Shown here: positions 5,123 through 11,709 of the stretch, piece by piece
Position numbering within the stretch: the stretch's first letter is position 1
Layout of the letters: each line of letters starts with the position of its first letter
Source: Flavobacteriales bacterium
GTDB taxonomy: Bacteria > Bacteroidota > Bacteroidia > Flavobacteriales_D > Crocinitomicaceae
Reading direction: 5' to 3'
DNA length: 13,862 nt
Assembly (NCBI GenBank): GCA_009926905.1
Contig: RFNX01000339.1
Span: 1 to 13,862 of the forward strand
Notes under the pieces: generated by a model
Databases searched by the model: none
Told to the model about the DNA's origin: nothing
The model's input: only the letters and a program-made list of their open reading frames with translations
Translations under genes and position numbers: made by a program

Positions 5123-7327
5123 TAATTTTTTTAATTTCATAAAAGCTTCTTGGTTATCTTTGCTATAGAAAGCTTCTTCTATTTTTCTCTTTTCTCTTTT
5201 AGTAAGTCTCCACGAAAGAGAAATTCGATCATTTGTCTTTTCTCTCAAATTAAAAGAAACCACGTCAACAGGAAATTTAAAACTTTTGGTGCATAATTTC
5301 ATCAATTGTTCTTGATCAAAATCCTGAGTTCGAGGGAAATTAAAGAGAATATTTCCAAAAGGCATGGTTATTTTATCAACTAGAGAAATTTCATTGTAGG
5401 CTTCATCGTTCAAAACACGTTTTGTGTCGCGCGTTTCGATTATAACAATACCTGAAGTATTTTTTTTGATCCAATCACTGTTAGCAAAAAGATAATCAAC
5501 AGTTACTTTTCCGCCATAATTGTCTCGAATTCCAGCATCCATTAATTGAATTTCAGGTTTTGTTGGCATTGTAATCATCGGCATGATGAATGGGAAACTT
5601 GCATTTGCACGTAAAACGGTAGAAAAACGAATTTCACCTGGATGATTTTTCTTGAAAAAGGTTTGGTAATCAATGTTTTCGTAAGCTGAAATTCCTGGAC
5701 GTAATCCAACCATAAAACTTAAATTCTGCGATGAAATCAACAATCTTCTACCGTCATTTACAATAGTTGGACTAAAAATCATTAAGGGAATCAAGCTTTT
5801 CGATTCATATTCCTTGTAATAATTCAAAGGATGTTCCAAGTAATTGTTGAGGTTTTCATGCAATTGTTTTTCGAACTCCACACCGCGCTCTTGTGTGTAA
5901 AGTTTGTCTTTATAATGATACATTTTGTAGCGCACCAATAAATCACTTGTGGATGCAGAAAATGATAATTTATTCAATAAATCTTTAGCTATGTTTTTCT
6001 TGAATTCTTGATTGCTTTTTGCTTTTAGCTGACCTAAATTTCTACGAAGCACTAATTCTCTATAATAAGCAGCGCCTACCATTCCACCAGAAGCGCCAGC
6101 AATCAACTGCATTTGATTGGAAACGGAATTGTTTGTCAGAGAATCGCAATTACTCAGCACCACAAATGTCCATAAAGCACTGCGCGAACCTCCACCTGAC
6201 GTATTAAGAATTACCAATTTTGGTTTTCTCGAATGTTGACGTCCTTTCCAATTACTCAATAAAGTCTGAATTTCCTGATGCGATTCAGTTGAATCTCCTT
6301 TTAATTTTCCATTTTGAGCAATTTCAGCGACTGTGTATTCAGTTCTGTATTTCGAAGAATAATCCAGTCCAATTGCAAAACTTGTGTATTTGAAAAATGG
6401 TGTAACCGAACTTAAATAAGACATTCCGATGATGACGCCAACAATTATTGGATAACCCCATCGATGAAACCACGATTGAAAAGCACTTAAAAGCATGGAT
6501 ATAATGGTGAAAAGCGTCACAATACTCATTGCAGCAGGCATTTCAAAGATGGAATAATCTCTAAAAAATCCCATACCCAAAAAAGCCACCAATGTAATTG
6601 TTTCAAAAATCAAGGCATTGATTCGATTGCTCGCATAAATTTGATCTATTAGTTCATTGTCTAAATGCGCCACACTTCGACTTCTATAAAAGCGGAAATT
6701 CTTTCCAATATAATAAATAGGTCTTTTAGATTCTGAACGAAAGAAATTGTACCATTTTTCTCCTTTATTTGTAAACGATGCGATCAAACTATCGGTGTCT
6801 TGCGATTCGTTGACGTGATTTTTATTGGCATTTCCTGTTGGAAAAAAATAAGCCATTGATAGTATAATAAAGAGCGTAAATCCACCAATATATGATAAAT
6901 TAAAAAACCAAATGTCTTCCACTTTTGCCAACTCTTCATTGAATTGAAAAACGGACATATTGTACATGTAAATTGCAGAAAAAGCAATTGGCAAAATCGA
7001 ATTATTGATGCAAAAACGATAGAAAGGTCTTGCTACAACGATTAAAAAAGGAAACCGGGGTCCCAGTTTTGAATAACTATATGTATGAAATGCCATAGTG
7101 AAACCTCCAAAACTGAATCCAAGCAATAAAAATCCCCACACACTTACCTGGCCTAAATATTCTGGTGAGAAAAATAAAAACGGCACTCCAAATGCTTTAC
7201 CCAAAGTGTCTGTTACAATTCCAAAAAGTAGCAACCAATAAATCAATCCAAAAAAATTGTATTTCAGATGTGCAATCAGCAATCTAAATGGAAAGAAATC
7301 TCTTACTAATAGCAGTTTTTGTAGCAT
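5111..7327 (-). CDS. Membrane-anchored patatin-like phospholipase
   Basis: A 738-residue protein. The first 320 residues hold about seven hydrophobic segments (near 25-45, 62-82, 108-124, 143-163, 236-256, 264-284 and 293-312). Residues about 370-640 form a patatin-like lipase domain: an oxyanion-hole loop GGGSRSA (378-384), the nucleophile elbow GASGG with Ser413 (the GxSxG motif), and the catalytic Asp597 in MDAGIRDNYGG, a variant of the family DG(A/G) motif. The Ser-Asp dyad is complete, so acyl hydrolase activity on membrane lipids or lipid esters is expected. The substrate cannot be read from sequence. It is the last gene of a minus-strand cluster with the thioesterase and the arginase-family gene, 42 bp after the latter. 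A role in acyl-lipid turnover would fit the thioesterase, but the arginase-family partner does not obviously belong. Confidence 0.88.
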   Translation of the reverse strand: MLQKLLLVRDFFPFRLLIAHLKYNFFGLIYWLLLFGIVTDTLGKAFGVPFLFFSPEYLGQVSVWGFLLLGFSFGGFTMAFHTYSYSKLGPRFPFLIVVARPFYRFCINNSILPIAFSAIYMYNMSVFQFNEELAKVEDIWFFNLSYIGGFTLFIILSMAYFFPTGNANKNHVNESQDTDSLIASFTNKGEKWYNFFRSESKRPIYYIGKNFRFYRSRSVAHLDNELIDQIYASNRINALIFETITLVAFLGMGFFRDYSIFEMPAAMSIVTLFTIISMLLSAFQSWFHRWGYPIIVGVIIGMSYLSSVTPFFKYTSFAIGLDYSSKYRTEYTVAEIAQNGKLKGDSTESHQEIQTLLSNWKGRQHSRKPKLVILNTSGGGSRSALWTFVVLSNCDSLTNNSVSNQMQLIAGASGGMVGAAYYRELVLRRNLGQLKAKSNQEFKKNIAKDLLNKLSFSASTSDLLVRYKMYHYKDKLYTQERGVEFEKQLHENLNNYLEHPLNYYKEYESKSLIPLMIFSPTIVNDGRRLLISSQNLSFMVGLRPGISAYENIDYQTFFKKNHPGEIRFSTVLRANASFPFIMPMITMPTKPEIQLMDAGIRDNYGGKVTVDYLFANSDWIKKNTSGIVIIETRDTKRVLNDEAYNEISLVDKITMPFGNILFNFPRTQDFDQEQLMKLCTKSFKFPVDVVSFNLREKTNDRISLSWRLTKREKRKIEEAFYSKDNQEAFMKLKKLLFN

Positions 7328-7369
7328 GAAGTTGATTTTGTCTAAATGTAAGAAAAAATCAATTCATAT

Positions 7370-8338
7370 TTACTTAACATTGATAAAATCTCTCACAAAA
7401 TACGAAAGTGTTTTTCCGACAACCTTTTTCTCTAATTCTGTTTTTGGCGCAGCTTCTGGCAGATGCAAATAAGCAATGTGATTTTTAAATCGACTCAATT
7501 CTAAACAAAAAGCACGCACTTCATTTACCGACCAACCACTTGGTGAAAAAGCTGAACTTGGCATAAAAGCCATTGCGTCCATATCGATTTCAATTCCGAG
7601 CTTTGAATCTGTTTCACAATTATCAATAACGTGTGTCAAATCTTTAATCAAATTTCGATTTTGACACAAATAATCTTCAAAATAAGTGTGAAAGCAACGG
7701 TGTTTTTCTAAAAAATCCAAAATGAATTGATTGTTATAAGCTTCGTGCAAACCCAAAACAGAATAAGATTGAATCGTCTTGTGATGCAAAGCAATTGTAA
7801 ATGAATTTCCACTGTGACGCCCCTCCTCTTTTCGGCAATCTGCATGCGGATCCAAATTTAAAATATGAACTTTTGAATGTTTTGCCACCCAACGCATGAT
7901 AGGTAACGCATTATTATGTCCCCCACCTACAACAATTGGAATTTGACCTTCTACTAGAAAAGAATCCAAAATTTCTTCAACAAATGCATCCAATTCCTCG
8001 ACGTGCGTTCTCGCTTGTGTCACTGATTCAAATTGTACGTTTTGTTTGATACTTCCAACAATTTGTATTTCAGTTGCTGTGAAACGAGAATGAACTTGCG
8101 TGTTAAGGAAATTGGATAGAAAAGCTGAAAAAGCATTCTCACTTCCAGAAAAACCATTGTTTGCCATTGGACCCATTCCCTCTTCGATTCCAAGCAAAAC
8201 ATATTTTACTTTTTTCAATTCGTTTTTAGCCAATTGTTGCCCGACGCGCCATTCTCCTTCTCGTACCGATAAAAAATTTTCTAATTTATCAATGGACCAA
8301 ACTTCGAAATGGAAATGTTTGTGCTTACTTGTATTCAT
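7370..8338 (-). CDS. Arginase / formimidoylglutamase-family metallohydrolase
   Basis: This 322-residue protein belongs to the ureohydrolase superfamily. All six manganese ligands of the family are visible: His141 in VVGGGHNNALP, Asp163, His165 and Asp167 in NLDPHADCR, and Asp252 and Asp254 in IDMDAM. Members cleave guanidino or formimino groups (arginase, agmatinase, formimidoylglutamase). The N-terminal sequence (LLGIEEGMGPMANNGFSGSENAF) and the GGGHNN spelling resemble the formimidoylglutamase-like Bacteroidota group. No other histidine-degradation genes are nearby, so the substrate is open. The ATG lies inside the 3' end of the thioesterase gene (14-bp overlap), suggesting translational coupling. 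The patatin-like gene follows after 42 bp. Confidence 0.9.
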   Translation of the reverse strand: MNTSKHKHFHFEVWSIDKLENFLSVREGEWRVGQQLAKNELKKVKYVLLGIEEGMGPMANNGFSGSENAFSAFLSNFLNTQVHSRFTATEIQIVGSIKQNVQFESVTQARTHVEELDAFVEEILDSFLVEGQIPIVVGGGHNNALPIMRWVAKHSKVHILNLDPHADCRKEEGRHSGNSFTIALHHKTIQSYSVLGLHEAYNNQFILDFLEKHRCFHTYFEDYLCQNRNLIKDLTHVIDNCETDSKLGIEIDMDAMAFMPSSAFSPSGWSVNEVRAFCLELSRFKNHIAYLHLPEAAPKTELEKKVVGKTLSYFVRDFINVK

Positions 8339-8741
8339 TTGAAAATAATTTTAGTAAATGTTCCGGGACTGCAATCGGTTTCATGGTTTTTACTCCAACG
8401 AAAACAAGGCATGTTTGTGCAATTATTAACTTTTGATTTTCCTCATTGTGAATTTCGTAGTCAAAATAGATGCGTGTTCCTTCGATTTTTGTGATAATTG
8501 TTTTGACACTCAACAAATCATCGTACTTCGCTGGACGTAAATACTTTATGCTAAAATCCAAAACAGGCAACATCACCCCTTCATCTTCCATCGATTTGTA
8601 AGAAACGCCCAAAGAACGCATCGTTTCAACGCGACCGACTTCTAAATAAGAAGCATAGTTTCCGTAGTAGCAATATCCCATTTTATCCGTCTCGCTGTAA
8701 CGCACACGAAGCTGATATGTAAATGAATAGTTTATTTCCAT
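8325..8741 (-). CDS. Hot-dog fold acyl-CoA thioesterase (YbgC/FadM type)
   Basis: A 138-residue single-domain hot-dog protein of typical length. The family motif reads RYSETDKMGYCYYGNYASYLEVGR; Asp19 occupies the catalytic acid position of 4-hydroxybenzoyl-CoA-type thioesterases, followed by Gly22 and Asn28-Tyr29. The later beta-strand block DFSIKYLRPAKYDDLL is also typical. It hydrolyses acyl-CoA thioesters in the cytoplasm; chain-length preference is not readable. It is the first gene of the minus-strand cluster, overlaps the arginase-family gene by 14 bp, and is divergent from dnaA. A thioesterase beside dnaA is, from memory, a recurrent order in flavobacteria-like genomes. A TACTTTTG element (8780-8773 on the minus strand), about 32 bp before the ATG, is a plausible -7 box. 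Confidence 0.92.
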   Translation of the reverse strand: MEINYSFTYQLRVRYSETDKMGYCYYGNYASYLEVGRVETMRSLGVSYKSMEDEGVMLPVLDFSIKYLRPAKYDDLLSVKTIITKIEGTRIYFDYEIHNEENQKLIIAQTCLVFVGVKTMKPIAVPEHLLKLFSNEYK

Positions 8742-9030
8742 AGGTGGAATATCTTGATTTTGAGGTTCTCAACAAAAGTAAAATTTAATGCTGAAAAACG
8801 GCATTTTTTGGCTACTTTTGAGATGTACATTTGTCGGAAATTTGGCACTTCACAAAAAACCAAAATAATTTCTAACCAAGTAAAATATTTTAAAATATCA
8901 AGGGGTAATCCGCTTTTTTTATAACTTTTTTATACAAACATTTGTACTCTCAAAATTTCAACAGTAGAACGTTCATAAGTCTGCATTAAAATAAATTTTG
9001 AATAATAAAAAATAAGTAAAAAATTAAAAT
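8742..9030. promoter_or_regulatory. Divergent promoter region between the thioesterase gene and dnaA
   Basis: No coding sequence is visible here. -7-like boxes occur on both strands: TACTTTTG on minus (8780-8773), and TACTTTTG (8813-8820) and TACATTTG (8826-8833) on plus. The plus boxes would give dnaA a leader of roughly 190-210 nt. Within that leader are two perfect palindromes: ATATTTTAAAATAT (8885-8898) and TACAAA-CA-TTTGTA (8933-8946). The first is of the kind expected by chance in A/T-rich DNA. The second could be an operator. No good DnaA box (TTATCCACA) was found, so this is not called an origin. Confidence 0.4.
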
Positions 9031-10461
9031 ATGAGTAAAATTCACGAAGAAGCGTGGGAATCTTGCCTGAAAGTTATTAAAGATAACATTTCATTGCAAG
9101 CGTTTAAAACTTGGTTCATGCCGATTGTTCCTATTAAATTGGAAAACAGCATTTTAACCATTCAAGTCCCCTCGCATTTCTTTTATGAATGGTTGGAAGA
9201 ACACTACATTACTTTATTGAGAAAAGTAGTTAAAAAAGAAATTGGCCCAGAAGGAAGTTTGGAGTACAGTATTGTTATGGAAAACAATTCAAAATCATCA
9301 AATCCTTATACGGTTAAGATACCTACTAACAATACAAATTCACTTAAAAATGCGCCCGTAAATGTCCCTATTGACATGAACGAAAAGCAAATCAGAAATC
9401 CATTCATCATTCCTGGATTGAAGAAGGTGAACATCGAGTCGAACTTACAAAGCAAAAACACTTTTGAAAATTTCATCGAAGGTGAATGCAACCGTTTGGC
9501 ACGTGCTTCTGGTTTCGCAGTTTCTAACAAACCTGGAGGAACGGCTTTCAATCCATTGTTGTTATACGGTGGAGTTGGTTTGGGAAAAACGCATTTGGCA
9601 CAAGCAATTGGAATTTCAATTAAAGACATTCATCCAAATAAAATCGTGTTGTACGTTCAATCTGAAACGTTCACACATCAGTTCATCGATGCATTGAAAA
9701 ATAACCGCACGAATGATTTCGTACATTTTTACCAAATGGTGGATGTGTTGATCATTGACGACGTTCAATTCTTCGCTGGAAAAGAGAAAACACAAGATGT
9801 ATTCTTCTCTATATTTAATCACTTGCACCAAAACGGTAAACAGATTGTATTAACATCTGACAAACCGCCTATCGAAATGCAAGGAATGGAACAACGTTTA
9901 CTTTCTCGTTTCAAATGGGGATTGTCAGCGGATTTAGGAGTTCCGGATTTAGAAACTAGAATTGCTATCTTAGAAAAGAAAATGTACGGCAGTGGTATCG
10001 AACTTCCAAAAGAAGTAGTTGAATACTTGGCTTACTCAATCAATACGAACGTTCGTGAAATCGAAGGTGCCTTGAATACCTTATTGGCACAAGCTTCTTT
10101 GAACAAAAAAGCAATCACGCTTGAATTGGCGAAACAAATGGTTGACAAATTTGTGAAAAGCACAGCACGTGAGGTTTCGATTGAATACATCCAAAAAATT
10201 GTTTGTGATTATTTCGACTTACCAATTGAAATGTTGAAATCAAAAACACGTAAACGTGAAGTGGTTCAAGCACGTCAAATTTCGATGTTCTTCTCAAAGA
10301 AAATGACAAAATCTTCTTTGGCAAACATCGGCGCTCATTGTGGAGGAAAAGACCACGCAACAGTATTACACGCTTGTAGAACAGTTGTGAATCTTTCTGA
10401 AACGGACAAACAATTCCGCCACTATTTGGAAGAATTGGAGAAAAAATTGACGATTCAGTAA
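9031..10461 (+). CDS. dnaA: Chromosomal replication initiator protein DnaA
   Basis: A full-length 476-residue DnaA. Domain I (1-85) has the usual start (EAWESCLKVIKDNISLQAFKTWF), which supports the chosen ATG. A variable, Asn-rich linker covers about 86-140. Domain III is the AAA+ ATPase, with Walker A GGVGLGKT (180-187), Walker B LIIDDVQF (240-247), sensor I LTSD (274-277) and an arginine-finger region QRLLSRF (288-294). Domain IV (about 375-476) ends in the DNA-binding signature GGKDHATVLHACR (438-450), which recognises DnaA boxes. The protein opens the origin and loads the replicative helicase, and often represses its own gene. It leads a plus-strand cluster with the phosphatase (23 bp downstream) and the methyltransferase. 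No Shine-Dalgarno is visible in its A-rich leader, as is common in this phylum. Confidence 0.98.
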   Translation: MSKIHEEAWESCLKVIKDNISLQAFKTWFMPIVPIKLENSILTIQVPSHFFYEWLEEHYITLLRKVVKKEIGPEGSLEYSIVMENNSKSSNPYTVKIPTNNTNSLKNAPVNVPIDMNEKQIRNPFIIPGLKKVNIESNLQSKNTFENFIEGECNRLARASGFAVSNKPGGTAFNPLLLYGGVGLGKTHLAQAIGISIKDIHPNKIVLYVQSETFTHQFIDALKNNRTNDFVHFYQMVDVLIIDDVQFFAGKEKTQDVFFSIFNHLHQNGKQIVLTSDKPPIEMQGMEQRLLSRFKWGLSADLGVPDLETRIAILEKKMYGSGIELPKEVVEYLAYSINTNVREIEGALNTLLAQASLNKKAITLELAKQMVDKFVKSTAREVSIEYIQKIVCDYFDLPIEMLKSKTRKREVVQARQISMFFSKKMTKSSLANIGAHCGGKDHATVLHACRTVVNLSETDKQFRHYLEELEKKLTIQ

Positions 10462-10484
10462 GTTCATTTTACACTAAAAATTCC

Positions 10485-10955
10485 ATGCGAATTTTGATGG
10501 TTTGTTTGGGTAATATTTGCCGTTCTCCAATGGCAGATGGACACCTACGAAAAAAAGTGAAAGATTTGAATTTGGATGTTTTTGTTGATTCCGCAGGAAC
10601 AGCTAACTATCACGTTGGTGAAGCTCCAGATAAGCGTATGATTGCTACAGGTGCCAAGTTTGGAACACCAATAGATGACTTGCGTGCACGTCAATTTAAA
10701 GTCAGAGATTATGACGATTTTGATGTGATTTACTGCATGGACTCATCCAATTTGCAAAATGTGCTTGCACTTGCAAGAAACGAACAAGACCGAAATAAAG
10801 TCCGTTTGATATTAAACGAACTACAACCCGACGCAAATTTAGCTGTTCCCGATCCGTATTATGGTACAATGGCCGATTTTGAAGCTGTTTACGATTTATT
10901 GGACAGCGCAACAGATTGCGTGATAGAAAAAATACAAAATGGAAAAATCAGGTAA
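10485..10955 (+). CDS. Low-molecular-weight protein tyrosine phosphatase
   Basis: A 156-residue enzyme of usual family length. The P-loop CLGNICRS (7-14) contains the nucleophile Cys7 and Arg13 of the C(X)5R signature. The general acid Asp123 lies in VPDPYYG. The DSAGTANYHVGEAPDKRM block (35-52) and RARQF (67-71) are also typical. It dephosphorylates phosphotyrosine, or sometimes phosphoarginine, in cytoplasmic proteins through a cysteinyl-phosphate intermediate. Bacterial homologues often act on tyrosine kinases of polysaccharide export, but no such kinase or export gene is in the window. It is 23 bp after dnaA and overlaps the next gene by 17 bp, so it is probably co-transcribed and translationally coupled. 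Confidence 0.95.
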   Translation: MRILMVCLGNICRSPMADGHLRKKVKDLNLDVFVDSAGTANYHVGEAPDKRMIATGAKFGTPIDDLRARQFKVRDYDDFDVIYCMDSSNLQNVLALARNEQDRNKVRLILNELQPDANLAVPDPYYGTMADFEAVYDLLDSATDCVIEKIQNGKIR

Positions 10956-11655
10956 ATTATTTCTCATCCCCAATACATTAGGTGGAGAAAGCGTAAGCGA
11001 CATCATTCCTGCTGATGTGATAAAAGTTGCAACTCAAATCCGTCACTTTGCGGTGGAAGAAATAAAGTCTGCACGAAGATTGCTTCGTAAAATGGACCGT
11101 GAGTTTCCCATCGACGATTGCCAATTTACCATTTTAAATAAACGCACTAACGAAGCCGAATTGATGAAAGTATTGTTGACTTTGACAAAAGGTCACGATG
11201 TTGGAATCATTTCAGAAGCGGGATGCCCTGGAATTGCTGATCCTGGAGCAGATTTAGTGGCTTTGGCGCACACGCAAAACATTACCGTTGAACCTTTAGT
11301 AGGTCCATCTTCTTTTGTTTTGGCATTGATTGCAAGTGGTTTTTCTGGTCAACAATTTGCATTTCACGGTTACTTACCACGCGAGCGAAAAGAACGCATT
11401 CGCAAGTTGAAAGACTTCGAAATGGACGCTAAACGCAACGGTACCACTCATATTTTTATGGACACGCCTTTCCGAAACAATCATGTGTTAGAAGACATTT
11501 TGAATGAATTGGGAGATACTGCGGAATTATGTATTGCTTCCAATTTGACCAATTTCAATGGAACAGTTCGCACCATGAAAATCATTGATTGGAGAGAAAA
11601 TGCATTTGATTTAGGAAAAATTCCTGCAGTGTTTTTAATTGGGGTGAGCCAGTAA
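10939..11655 (+). CDS. RsmI-like tetrapyrrole-methylase-family SAM-dependent methyltransferase
   Basis: A 238-residue protein of the tetrapyrrole (corrin/porphyrin) methylase superfamily, closest in pattern to RsmI. Visible features are the N-terminal strand LFLIPNTLGG, a VEEIKSARRLL segment matching the AEDTRxTxxLL region of RsmI, the cofactor loop SEAGCPGIADPGADLV (92-107), GPSS (122-125), and FAFHGYLPRER (140-150). It is shorter than classical RsmI (about 280) and lacks the C-terminal extension. Several positions diverge (PNTLG for TPIGN, AGCPG for AGTPL). It is therefore probably the RsmI paralogue found in Bacteroidota, not the 16S rRNA C1402 enzyme itself; its substrate is unknown. The ATG lies within the end of the phosphatase gene. 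A weak inverted repeat, AAAGTGAA/TTCACTTT (11671-11678 and 11702-11709), follows without a U-tract. Confidence 0.85.
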   Translation: MEKSGKLFLIPNTLGGESVSDIIPADVIKVATQIRHFAVEEIKSARRLLRKMDREFPIDDCQFTILNKRTNEAELMKVLLTLTKGHDVGIISEAGCPGIADPGADLVALAHTQNITVEPLVGPSSFVLALIASGFSGQQFAFHGYLPRERKERIRKLKDFEMDAKRNGTTHIFMDTPFRNNHVLEDILNELGDTAELCIASNLTNFNGTVRTMKIIDWRENAFDLGKIPAVFLIGVSQ

Positions 11656-11670
11656 AATAGTTGAGGACTG

Positions 11671-11709
11671 AAAGTGAAAAGTTTAGAGTTGAAGTTTGTT
11701 ATTCACTTT
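11671..11709. repeat. Weak inverted repeat between convergent genes
   Basis: AAAGTGAA (11671-11678) and TTCACTTT (11702-11709) are perfectly complementary across 23 bases. The right arm includes the stop codon region of the DUF5686 gene. No T-run follows on either strand, so it is only a weak terminator candidate. The loop is a low-complexity mix of GTTTAGAG and GTTGAAG motifs. Confidence 0.3.

Noticed and set aside
8742..9030. Possible replication origin upstream of dnaA
   Set aside because: No convincing DnaA boxes: the nearest, TTATACAAA, matches TTATCCACA at only 7 of 9. There is no cluster, and A/T-richness alone is not enough. In this phylum the origin is often not next to dnaA.
9306..9629. 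Antisense reading frames inside dnaA and other genes (also 789-1034, 6019-6207, 12185-12445)
   Set aside because: They lie wholly opposite strongly supported genes, have no recognisable domains or ribosome binding sites, and look like codon shadows.
11656..11707. Low-complexity GTTTAGAG/GTTGAAG stretch as a tandem repeat array
   Set aside because: Only a few degenerate units are present, too short to call an array.
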